Shown piece after piece: positions 25,558 through 34,247 of a stretch of 64,000 nucleotides of DNA. This DNA is from Hespellia sp. Its GTDB lineage: Bacteria > Bacillota > Clostridia > Lachnospirales > Lachnospiraceae. Position numbers and translations under genes: made by a program. The DNA is taken from contig JAQUUC010000003.1 in NCBI GenBank assembly GCA_028694105.1, forward strand, positions 1-64,000. Reading direction: 5' to 3'. How positions within the stretch are numbered: position 1 is the stretch's first letter; each line of letters begins with the position of its first letter. A model generated the notes under the pieces. The model did not search any database. It was not told where the DNA came from and worked only from the letters and a program-made list of their open reading frames with translations.

Positions 25558-26397
25558 ATGGCGGGAATTTTATATTTGTGTGCGACACCGATTGGAAATC
25601 TGGAGGATATGACATTTCGTGCGGTGCGCATGCTCGGTGAAGTGGATTTGATTGCGGCGGAGGACACGAGGAACAGCATTAAGCTTTTGAATCATTTTGA
25701 GATAAAGACGCCGATGACGAGCTATCATGAATACAATAAATTTGATAAGGGACGTGTGCTGGTCGATAAGCTTCTGGAAGGGCAGAATATTGCACTGATC
25801 ACGGATGCCGGGACGCCGGGCATTTCCGATCCGGGCGAGGAGCTTGTGAAAATGTGTTACGAGGCGGGGGTGGAGGTGACTTCGCTGCCGGGAGCGTGTG
25901 CATGTGTGACGGCGCTGATTTTGTCAGGGCTCTCAACGAGGCGGTTTGCGTTTGAGGCATTTCTGCCCGCGGACAAGAGAGAGCGGCAGATGGTTCTGAA
26001 TGAGCTGAAGGATGAGACGAGGACGACGATTATTTACGAGGCGCCACACCGTCTGTTGAAGACATTGAATTTGTTGAAGGAGCAGCTTGGCAATCGGAGA
26101 GTGACGGTATGCCGGGAGCTGACGAAGCGCTATGAGACGGCATTTCAGACAACGCTGGAGGATGCCATTTCCTATTATGAGGCGAACGCACCGAAGGGGG
26201 AATGTGTGCTGGTTCTGGAGGGCAGATCGCGCACGGAACTGCAGGAAGAGGCGCGGCAGGAGTGGGAAAAGCTGACCGTGGAAGAGCATATGGAGTACTA
26301 TGAGAAGCAGGGAATTGACCGTAAGGAAGCAATGAAGAAGGTTGCGAAGGATCGCGGCGTAACAAAAAGAGATATCTACCAGCAGCTCTGTGTTTAA
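25558..26397 (+). CDS. rsmI: 16S rRNA (cytidine1402-2'-O)-methyltransferase
   Basis: GILYLCATPIGNLEDMTFRAVRML, AAEDTRNSIKLLNHFEI, LITDAGTPGISDPGEELV. Confidence 0.93.
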   Translation: MAGILYLCATPIGNLEDMTFRAVRMLGEVDLIAAEDTRNSIKLLNHFEIKTPMTSYHEYNKFDKGRVLVDKLLEGQNIALITDAGTPGISDPGEELVKMCYEAGVEVTSLPGACACVTALILSGLSTRRFAFEAFLPADKRERQMVLNELKDETRTTIIYEAPHRLLKTLNLLKEQLGNRRVTVCRELTKRYETAFQTTLEDAISYYEANAPKGECVLVLEGRSRTELQEEARQEWEKLTVEEHMEYYEKQGIDRKEAMKKVAKDRGVTKRDIYQQLCV

Positions 26398-26426
26398 GCA
26401 CAGACGCTGCGGCGGATATCTCTTTT
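26364..26426 (+). terminator. Long terminator hairpin overlapping the rsmI 3' end
   Basis: AAAAGAGATATC...GCAGC.CTGTG-tttaag-CACAG.GCTGC...GATATCTCTTTT; left arm lies within codons of rsmI. Confidence 0.8.
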
Positions 26427-26485
26427 GGTTTGCCGGTCATGCGGGGAAATAGTGTATCTTCCTCTTGTTCATCTATCCGGAGGGA

Positions 26486-27151
26486 TTAGATTTTTTGTTT
26501 TACGATTTCTTTGATTTCTCCATCCTGCATGAGGATGACTTCGGTTCCGTATTTGACGGCCTCCTCATAATTGTTCGTGACATACAGAATGGTCATGCCG
26601 AGATCCTCATGGATACGGCGCATATCGGATAACATTTGAATTTTCAGGGTGTCGTTCTGGCGGGAAAAATCTTCGTCGATCAGAAGAACGCCGGGGTTGC
26701 AGATGATGGCGCGTGCAAGTGCGACACGCTGGCGGTCTACATCCGTGATTCTCCTGACTCTGTGGTTTAATATTTCCGAAATGCCTAAGAAGACGGCGGT
26801 TTTTTGTACGCGAAAATCAGTTTCGTTATGCTCCACATTTCTCAGGCGCAGGCCGAGCGCGATATTTTCGTATACGTTCAAATGTGTGTAGAGGTTGTAA
26901 TTCTGAAAGGCCATGGCGATCGGGCGGTCCCGGGCGGGAATGTCCGAAAGCAGCAGGTCATCCATCCAGATCTCGCCGGAGGTAATGGATTCCAGACCGG
27001 CAATCATGCGCAGGATTGTGGATTTGCCGCAACCGGAAGGGCCGTGAAACGCGACAAGTTCATTGTCGTTGATTTTCAGGTTCGCATTTTTGACGGAAAC
27101 GAATCCGTTGGGGTAGGTTTTGCATAAATCTTTGATGATAATGTTTGCCAT
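26486..27151 (-). CDS. ABC transporter ATPase-like protein (UgpC/MsmX-like, truncated and degenerate)
   Basis: Walker A GPSGCGKST, Q-loop MAFQNYNLYTHLNVYENIALGLRLR; signature site reads ITDVDRQRVALARA, Walker B VLLIDED, H-loop VTNNYEEA. ATG 27151; the track N-terminal extension translates REP DNA. Confidence 0.8.
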   Translation of the reverse strand: MANIIIKDLCKTYPNGFVSVKNANLKINDNELVAFHGPSGCGKSTILRMIAGLESITSGEIWMDDLLLSDIPARDRPIAMAFQNYNLYTHLNVYENIALGLRLRNVEHNETDFRVQKTAVFLGISEILNHRVRRITDVDRQRVALARAIICNPGVLLIDEDFSRQNDTLKIQMLSDMRRIHEDLGMTILYVTNNYEEAVKYGTEVILMQDGEIKEIVKQKI

Positions 27152-27255
27152 AAGCGGTACCAGCTTTCTTAATCTATAGTAGATAGCATTTCCGATTCTC
27201 TTTTTGTTGATTCCATTATAGAACATTTTTACATTTGAGACAAGTAGGCGAAAAA

Positions 27256-27349
27256 GTGAGCCAGGGGGACGGACCCTGCGGCAGCAAAGTGAGCCATGGG
27301 GACAGACCCTGCGGCAGCAAAGTGAGCCATGGGGACAGACCCTATGGCA
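27256..27349. repeat. REP-like cluster, 3 copies at 33-bp period
   Basis: gtGAGCCAGGGGGACGGACCCTGCGGCAGCAAA then two further units at 27289 and 27322. Confidence 0.95.
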
Positions 27350-27875
27350 GCATCGCACTTGCGACAATGCCGGCGAGGGTGGCAATCAGCGCGCCGGCGA
27401 GGGTCCAGCGGGTCCGCGTCACCTGCACGCTTAAAAAATACACGCTCATCGTGTAGAACACGGTCTCGGTCGAGGCGAGCATAATGGAGGCAATCATCCC
27501 GATCCGCGAATCGGTCCCGTACTCCCGGTAAATATCGAGCAGCAGCCCGGTTGCGGCAGAGGAGGAGAACAGTTTGACCAGCGCCAGAGGAACAAGTGTC
27601 CCTGAAAATCCAATCTGCTCCGTGACCATGCCGATTCCATTTCCAAGAAAGGTGAGAAGCCCGGAAGCGCGCAGGATGCTGACGGCAATCATGAGGCCGA
27701 CAAGCGTGGGCATAATCCGGGCAACGGTGCGGGCACCTTCTCTGGCGCCGGTCAGGAACACTTCGTAGACGGAGATGCGTTTTAGCAGTCCGTAGACGAG
27801 GATGGATAGGAGAATGAGCGGAACGAGAATTTCGGACAGAAAGAGGAGAAATTGCATGGCGGTCACCACCGGCAT
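27342..27875 (-). CDS. spmB: Spore maturation protein B
   Basis: LVPLILLSILVYGLLKRISVYEVFLTGAREGARTVARIMPTLVGLMIAVSILRASGLL. Confidence 0.88.
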   Translation of the reverse strand: MPVVTAMQFLLFLSEILVPLILLSILVYGLLKRISVYEVFLTGAREGARTVARIMPTLVGLMIAVSILRASGLLTFLGNGIGMVTEQIGFSGTLVPLALVKLFSSSAATGLLLDIYREYGTDSRIGMIASIMLASTETVFYTMSVYFLSVQVTRTRWTLAGALIATLAGIVASAMLP

Positions 27876-27948
27876 TTTTGTAAATATATGTCATGGAAAA
27901 CTTGCCCTATGACATATATTAGTTCAAAGCCCGTTTTATGGAGCCCGC

Positions 27949-29727
27949 ATGTCTGCCAAATCTCAGGAACGATCCGCCCGAATTATTTTGCCGAAATTTT
28001 GTCCATTATTTAAAGTGCTTCTCTTATTCACACTTCTTTTTTTATTCACAGGATTATCAACAGGATGCGCAGGTTCATCCGCAGCTTCCACCTCGAACCA
28101 GCGATTTGAACACATGACCCGTGAATTGTTTTGTCAGGAAATGGAAAACAGTACAATCAGTCTGCATTACACGCTGCAAAATCCGAAAGAGTATGGAATT
28201 GAAAAGGTAATTCCCACATTTGGAACAATTTCCACGGACAGTGATTTATCCGGAATGGCGCTGGAAAACACGCTGAGCTCTGTGGAAAAGTTCGATGAGG
28301 AAATGCTTTCTGTGGATAACCGTCTGACAAAACAGGTGCTGGAAGATTATCTGAACACTTCTCTAGAAGGTCTTACATACACGTTATATCAGGAACCGCT
28401 GAGCACGGTGAGCGGCGCGCAGAGCCAGATTCCGGTTCTGTTATCGGAATTTCGCATGGAGTCGAAAGCGGATGTGGAAATGTATCTGGAGCTGGTCGAG
28501 ACGCTGCCGGCATATTTTCAGTCTGTGATTACATTTGAGGAGGAGAAGTCGAAGGCCGGGCTTTTTATGTCGGATGCGGTGGCGGAAAAGGTCATCGCGC
28601 AGTGTCAGGCGTTCATTGACATGGGAGACGAGAATTATCTCATTTCCACGTTTGTGGACCGCGTGAAGCTGATTGAGGAAATTGGGTCCGACCAGAGGGA
28701 CATTTATATAGAAGCAAATGCGAAGGCCGTCACCGAGACAATGACAAATGCGTATAAGAATCTGCGGCAGGGTGTGGAGAAGCTGAAGGGTACGGGGGTG
28801 AACAGTGCGGGACTCTGTTACTATCCGGAGGGGCAGCAGTATTATTCCTATCTTGCAGAGCGTCAGACCGGTGCGGACTGCACGGTTTCGGAAATGAAGA
28901 TGATGGCGAAGACGCAGATACTGGAGGATCTGACGTCTATGGAACGCGAGCTGGGGCTTGAGGCATCGGCGCAGATTTCCGGGAACAATGCCATTGCCAT
29001 GCTTGAGGATCTGCAGGAAAAGAGCAGCAAAGCATTTCCAAAATCACCGGACACTACGGCGCAGATTAAGTATGTTCCGGCGTCCATGGAGGCGGTCTTA
29101 AGTCCGGCATTTTATATGATTCCGCCGATTGATAACATTTCCGAAAATGTGATTTATGTCAATCAGTCGCAGGTGCAGAGTGGGCTGTCGCTCTATACGA
29201 CGCTGGCGCACGAGGGCTATCCGGGGCATCTGTACCAGACAACGTATTATGCGAACCAGAATCCGGATGAGATTCGGTCTATATTGAATTACGGTGGATA
29301 CACGGAAGGCTGGGCGACCTACGCGGAAATGATGAGCTATTATCTTGCGCCGCTTACGAAGGAACAGGCGGTGCTGTGTCAGAAAAATGCATCGATTATT
29401 CTGGGGCTTTATGCGCTGGCGGATATTGGGATTCACTATGATGGCTGGCAGCGGGAGGCGGCGGTTTCGTTTTTTCGGTCGTATGGAATCGGGGATGAAG
29501 CGGTGGTGTCGGAAATCTATGATTTGATTCTTGGCGATCCGGGAAATTACCTCAAGTATTATATCGGATATCTGGAATTTTTGAACATTAAAAAGGACGC
29601 AATGGTGCGGATGGGCGATGCATTTTCGCAGCAGGAATTCCATGAGGCGGTGCTTAAGACCGGACCGGCACCGTTTGAAATTGTGAGGGAGCAGGTGGAT
29701 ACATGGATTACCTCTGGGCAGGAATGA
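27949..29727 (+). CDS. DUF885-family lipoprotein, putative metallopeptidase-like
   Basis: Lipobox LSTGC; LYTTLAHEGYPGHLYQTTYY, GGYTEGWATYAEMMSYYL. Confidence 0.85.
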   Translation: MSAKSQERSARIILPKFCPLFKVLLLFTLLFLFTGLSTGCAGSSAASTSNQRFEHMTRELFCQEMENSTISLHYTLQNPKEYGIEKVIPTFGTISTDSDLSGMALENTLSSVEKFDEEMLSVDNRLTKQVLEDYLNTSLEGLTYTLYQEPLSTVSGAQSQIPVLLSEFRMESKADVEMYLELVETLPAYFQSVITFEEEKSKAGLFMSDAVAEKVIAQCQAFIDMGDENYLISTFVDRVKLIEEIGSDQRDIYIEANAKAVTETMTNAYKNLRQGVEKLKGTGVNSAGLCYYPEGQQYYSYLAERQTGADCTVSEMKMMAKTQILEDLTSMERELGLEASAQISGNNAIAMLEDLQEKSSKAFPKSPDTTAQIKYVPASMEAVLSPAFYMIPPIDNISENVIYVNQSQVQSGLSLYTTLAHEGYPGHLYQTTYYANQNPDEIRSILNYGGYTEGWATYAEMMSYYLAPLTKEQAVLCQKNASIILGLYALADIGIHYDGWQREAAVSFFRSYGIGDEAVVSEIYDLILGDPGNYLKYYIGYLEFLNIKKDAMVRMGDAFSQQEFHEAVLKTGPAPFEIVREQVDTWITSGQE

Positions 29728-30341
29728 TGATTGCCGGAATTGTCTATGGCGCGTTTGCCGGGACGCTTCCGGAGATTACGACAGCAGTGATTGATTCGGC
29801 GAAAGAAGCTATTATGCTGTGTATTACGATGCTGGGGGTGATGTCCTTCTGGATGGGGATGATGGAGATTGCGACGCAGGCCGGGATTATTGAGTCGATG
29901 TCGCACAGGATGCGGCCGGTGATGCATTTCCTCTTCCCGCGGGTGCCGCCGCAGTCGGCGGCGTACCGGTTTATCACCACCAATGTGCTCGCAAATGTGC
30001 TTGGCCTCGGGTGGGCGGCGACGCCGGCGGGGTTAAAGGCCATGGAAGGATTGCGCGAATTGAACCATGGGAGCCATGGGGACGGTTCTTGTGGCACCAG
30101 AAAAATGAGCCAGAGGGACGGACCTTGTGGCACGGAAAATACAGCCACAGATGAGATGTGCACCTTTCTTGTTATTAACATTTCTTCGCTCCAGCTGATT
30201 CCGATGAACATTATCGCTTACCGCAGCCAGTATGGAAGCGTAGATCCGGCAGCAGTCATCGGGCCGGGAATTGTGGCAACGCTGTGCAGTACGTTGGCAG
30301 CCGTGGTGTTTTGTAAGGTGATGTGCGGGCGGAGAAGGTGA
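29703..30341 (+). CDS. spmA: Spore maturation protein A with in-frame REP-derived insertion
   Basis: MDYLWAGMMIAGIVYGAFAGTLPEITTAVIDSAKEAI, NVLANVLGLGWAATPAGLKAMEGL; insertion MNHGSHGDGSCGTRKMSQRDGPCGTENTA-like segment; ends CKVMCGRRR. Confidence 0.85.
   Translation: MDYLWAGMMIAGIVYGAFAGTLPEITTAVIDSAKEAIMLCITMLGVMSFWMGMMEIATQAGIIESMSHRMRPVMHFLFPRVPPQSAAYRFITTNVLANVLGLGWAATPAGLKAMEGLRELNHGSHGDGSCGTRKMSQRDGPCGTENTATDEMCTFLVINISSLQLIPMNIIAYRSQYGSVDPAAVIGPGIVATLCSTLAAVVFCKVMCGRRR
30070..30134. repeat. REP-like pair inside spmA
   Basis: GGGAGCCATGGGGACGGTTCTTGTGGCACC and ATGAGCCAGAGGGACGGACCTTGTGGCAC. Confidence 0.92.
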
Positions 30342-30369
30342 GCCATAGGGTCCGTCCCCATGGCTCCCA
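30339..30369. repeat. REP-like unit in inverted orientation
   Basis: gGTGAGCCATAGGGTCCGTCCCCATGGCTCcc; self-complementary. Confidence 0.9.
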
Positions 30370-30610
30370 TTTTTTTCTTGTAATATAGAGGAAAATGTGA
30401 TAATGTAAGTATACAGATTCTTGAAAAGGCATTCGTCTTTCGCAATCTCAAACAGTATCCGGTCGTTTCGGCCAATTGATTTCAACAAGGAAAAATTTAT
30501 AATGTGAGGAAGTGATGCCTATGGAAATTTTGTGCAATATTACATAACAATACTGGTGGCTATTGGAAAACAAACATGGTATAATTTTCAAACACATAGG
30601 AGTGATGAAT

Positions 30611-31069
30611 ATGACAAACGAGTATATGGAACTTGTAAATGCGTTCTCTGTGATGCTGGATGAGCGCGACGCGAGATGGGACAAGAATCTGGAACAAAAA
30701 TTGGATGAGCGCGATGCGAGATGGGACAAGAATCTGGAACAAAAATTGGATGAGCGCGATGCAAAATGGGATCAAAAAATGGATCAGAGATTTGCCGCGC
30801 ATCAGGTGAAATGGAAAGAAGATTTGAATCAAATTTTAGATACGCGATTTCATGAGAGTGAAAATATGGTTCTGAAAGAAATTGACCGTGTACATGAATC
30901 CTTAATTGAACATAAGAAAGATACAAAGTCTAATTTCGAGCAGATGAACAGAAGAATGGATCGCATGCAGCAGAAGATGGATGCGAACCATAATGAGATT
31001 TTGCAGGCATATTCTTTTTTACGAAACCACGGAGAGCGTATTGAGAGATTGGAACAGAAAGTTTCGTAA
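30611..31069 (+). CDS. Coiled-coil protein with tandem DERDARWDKNLEQKL repeats
   Basis: Two near-identical 45-bp units (30656-30700, 30701-30745) plus a partial third; heptad-like C-terminus. Confidence 0.7.
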   Translation: MTNEYMELVNAFSVMLDERDARWDKNLEQKLDERDARWDKNLEQKLDERDAKWDQKMDQRFAAHQVKWKEDLNQILDTRFHESENMVLKEIDRVHESLIEHKKDTKSNFEQMNRRMDRMQQKMDANHNEILQAYSFLRNHGERIERLEQKVS

Positions 31070-31072
31070 ACC

Positions 31073-31101
31073 TTGACATTCTGCGCCCGCTGTGCTACGA
31101 T
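31073..31101 (+). promoter_or_regulatory. Promoter of the metG T-box transcript
   Basis: TTGACA 31073-31078, 17-bp spacer, TACGAT 31096-31101. Confidence 0.65.
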
Positions 31102-31114
31102 TTTATTCGTTAAT

Positions 31115-31443
31115 AACGCAAACGCTATGACGAAAAGAGTATGCTGACAGACATTTTACAGAGAATTCCCGTGAGGAGAGATTTCCCAGATAGGATGAAG
31201 TAATTTCCAGAGTATGAAGGAGAGATTTCCGGGCTGAGAGGGATGAATGAAAAGCGGCAGAAGATGGTTTCCGAGCGGTGTGATCGAGCACGAGGTTAGA
31301 TCACAAAGGGTGCGCCCTTTACAGCAGCAGAGTATCGAGCAGGGTACTCACTAAGGTTTACACTGCGAGGTGTAGACGAATAGAAGTGGTAACACGATGC
31401 ATATCGTCTTCTCTGGAATTTATTTTTAGAGAAGACGTTTTTT
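31115..31443 (+). promoter_or_regulatory. T-box leader upstream of methionyl-tRNA synthetase
   Basis: T-box-like AGAAGTGGTAACACGA at ~31382-31397 followed by terminator CGTCTTCTCT-ggaatttattttt-AGAGAAGACGTTTTTT; ~330-nt structured leader ahead of an aaRS. Confidence 0.85.
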
Positions 31444-31512
31444 GTCGCTAAGCGTCCGAAAAGCTGCCAGTGGCAGGTTCTTCGGTTCGCTGTGAGAAGG
31501 AGAGGAAAGAAC

Positions 31513-33426
31513 ATGGATAAAGGAAAGTATTATATTACAACGGCTATTGCCTATACATCGGGCAAGCCACACATCGGGAACACATACGAAATCGTTCTTG
31601 CAGATGCAATTGCAAGATATAAGAGAAGTCAGGGATACGATGTCTTTTTCCAGACAGGAACCGATGAGCACGGACAGAAGATTGAACTCAAGGCAGAGGA
31701 AGCCGGTATCACACCAAAAGAATTCGTTGACCAGACGGCGGGAACCATCAAGGATATCTGGGATCTTATGAATACATCCTATGACAAGTTCATCCGTACG
31801 ACAGACGCAGACCACGAGGCTCAGGTACAGAAGATTTTTAAGAAATTATACGATCAGGGAGATATTTACAAAGGCCACTATGAAGGAATGTACTGTACCC
31901 CTTGCGAATCCTTCTTCACAGAGTCCCAGCTTGTAGACGGCAAATGTCCGGACTGCGGACGTGAGGTTCAGCCTGCGCAGGAGGAAGCGTACTTCTTCAA
32001 GATGAGCAAATATGCAGACCGACTCATCGAGCACATCAACGCCCATCCGGAATTCATTCAGCCGGTAGCCCGCAAGAATGAGATGATGAACAACTTCCTG
32101 CTGCCGGGACTTCAGGATTTATGTGTATCAAGAACCACATTTTCATGGGGAATTCCGGTAGACTTCGATCCAAAGCATGTTGTCTATGTATGGCTTGACG
32201 CGCTGACCAACTATATTACCGGAATCGGCTACGACTGCGATGGCAGCAGCACGGAGCAGTTCAACAAAAACTGGCCGGCGGATTTACATTTAATAGGAAA
32301 AGATATCATCCGTTTCCATACCATTTACTGGCCAATCTTTTTGATGGCACTTGACCTTCCACTGCCAAAGCAGGTGTTCGGACATCCGTGGCTTCTTCAG
32401 GGCGATGGCAAGATGAGCAAATCCAAAGGAAATGTATTATATGCGGACGAGCTGGTTGACTTCTTTGGCGTAGATGCGGTACGTTATTTCGTGCTTCACG
32501 AGATGCCATTTGAAAATGATGGTGTAATTTCATGGGAACTCATGGTAGAGCGCATGAACTCCGACCTTGCAAATACACTTGGCAATCTGGTAAACCGTAC
32601 CGTTTCCATGACAAATAAATACTTTGGCGGCACGGTGACGAACAAGGGCACAGCCGGAGATCAGGCAGATATTGACGCAGACCTGAAAGCTGTGACAGTG
32701 AATGCTTCAGCAAATGTAGAAAAGAAGATGGAAGACCTTCGTGTATCTGATGCAATCACAGAAATTTTCAACCTCTTCAAGCGCTGCAACAAATATATTG
32801 ATGAGACAACACCTTGGGTACTCGCAAAGGATGAGGCAACAAAGGATCGCCTTGAGACCGTTCTCTGGAACTTGATCGAAAGCATTTCCGAAGGGGCAGA
32901 ATTATTGGCATCCTTCATGCCTGAGACATCGGAAAAGATTCTGAACCAGTTAGGAAATGGAACAGGCACTGTTACAGAGAAACCGGAAATCTTATTTGCA
33001 AGACTTGATCTTGAAGAAGTGCTCAAAAAGGTAGAGGAGCTTCACCCGGCAGCAGAGGAAGAAGCTGAGGATGAAAATGTGATTGATATCGAAGCAAAGC
33101 CGGAAATCACATTTGAGGACTTTGGAAAAATGCAGTTTCAGGTTGGCGAAATCATTTCCTGCGAAGAAGTGAAAAAATCAAGAAAATTATTGTGTTCACA
33201 GGTGAAGGTCGGCAGTCAGGTAAAACAGATTGTATCCGGAATCAAAGCGAATTATTCCGCGGAGGAGATGGTCGGCAAGAAGGTGATGGTTCTTGTAAAC
33301 TTAAAGCCTGCAAAATTAGCCGGCGTATTATCCGAGGGAATGCTTCTTTGTGCAGAGGATGCGGAAGGTAACCTTGCACTGGTATCTCCGGAGAAGGATA
33401 TGCCTGCGGGAGCAGAAATCTGCTAG
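31513..33426 (+). CDS. metG: Methionyl-tRNA synthetase
   Basis: ITTAIAYTSGKPHIGNTYEIVLADAIARYKR, KMSKSKGN, C-terminal tRNA-binding FQVGEIISCEEVKKSRKLLCSQVKVG. Confidence 0.96.
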   Translation: MDKGKYYITTAIAYTSGKPHIGNTYEIVLADAIARYKRSQGYDVFFQTGTDEHGQKIELKAEEAGITPKEFVDQTAGTIKDIWDLMNTSYDKFIRTTDADHEAQVQKIFKKLYDQGDIYKGHYEGMYCTPCESFFTESQLVDGKCPDCGREVQPAQEEAYFFKMSKYADRLIEHINAHPEFIQPVARKNEMMNNFLLPGLQDLCVSRTTFSWGIPVDFDPKHVVYVWLDALTNYITGIGYDCDGSSTEQFNKNWPADLHLIGKDIIRFHTIYWPIFLMALDLPLPKQVFGHPWLLQGDGKMSKSKGNVLYADELVDFFGVDAVRYFVLHEMPFENDGVISWELMVERMNSDLANTLGNLVNRTVSMTNKYFGGTVTNKGTAGDQADIDADLKAVTVNASANVEKKMEDLRVSDAITEIFNLFKRCNKYIDETTPWVLAKDEATKDRLETVLWNLIESISEGAELLASFMPETSEKILNQLGNGTGTVTEKPEILFARLDLEEVLKKVEELHPAAEEEAEDENVIDIEAKPEITFEDFGKMQFQVGEIISCEEVKKSRKLLCSQVKVGSQVKQIVSGIKANYSAEEMVGKKVMVLVNLKPAKLAGVLSEGMLLCAEDAEGNLALVSPEKDMPAGAEIC

Positions 33427-33606
33427 TTGAATTGACTGAAAACAATTAGTTTCATAAAAAATATATACAAATGTTGGGACTGTCAAAGGCGGCCCAACAT
33501 TTTGTGGTTGTGGAGAAAGTCATCTCCATAAAACACATAAATTGTCTGATAATTTAGAAATATTCAGACAATTATAAAATAATATAAAAGAAAAATGAAA
33601 ATAGTG

Positions 33607-33635
33607 TTGACAAATGAGGGGCTAAGTGATATTAT
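33607..33635 (+). promoter_or_regulatory. Near-consensus sigma-A promoter with no downstream ORF
   Basis: TTGACA-17 bp-TATTAT. Confidence 0.55.
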
Positions 33636-34111
33636 CTAACTAACAAAAGAAACGAAAACTTATTGAGTAGAGCACTTGATAAGTGGAATAAAATAATAGA
33701 AAGGGAGGGTTAGTCCATTGGGATTATAAGCTTTTAAAATAAAAGTGGTACAGCAAATGTGAAGTTCCTGTGATAAAGACCTTTGAAATCGAAAGATTCA
33801 GCAAATATGATGAAAAGAAAAAAATCAGAGAGAAAGCTGAATGAAAAGATTCTAACATTTGCAATGTATGAAAATATATAACCACGATAAATGTTATGGT
33901 ACGGAAAAGATTATACATAAAGTTATAGAAAGAATAATTTGACAGGACAAAGGGAGCATCGACGTGAAGATGTTGCCGGAGTTAAGAATTATAGATAAAA
34001 TAGCTAAATGTGTATAGGAAAGAAGTGAATAACAAAAGCAAAGGTCTTTGCAGGAACAAAGAATCGAAAAACCTCTGATATAATTATAAAAATATGAAAA
34101 TAAAAAATTTA

Positions 34112-34152
34112 TAAAATGCATCTTCAAATTGACTTTGAAGGTGCATTTTTTT
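34112..34152 (+). terminator. Rho-independent terminator
   Basis: AAATGCATCTTCAAA-ttga-CTTTGAAGGTGCATTTTTTT. Confidence 0.8.
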
Positions 34153-34247
34153 GACAATAAGTAGCGTGTATGATAGAATATTGAAGTAAATAGTTACGTA
34201 TAAAAATCTCAAAGAATATACTATAAATTATAATGAGGTGAGTAAAA

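Noticed and set aside
27256-27349. Possible CRISPR-like array (33-bp period)
   Set aside because: No unique spacers: the full period is repeated and the same unit occurs singly and inverted elsewhere; REP-like, no cas genes.
27152-27385. N-terminal extension of the ABC ATPase-like ORF (MPPSPALSQVRCCHRVCPHGSLCC...)
   Set aside because: Translation of REP units; the ATPase starts at MANIIIKDLCK (27151).
27229-27894. 221-aa minus-strand ORF overlapping spmB
   Set aside because: Out-of-frame reading of spmB ending in REP-derived SVPMAHFAAAGSVPMAHFAAAG repeats.
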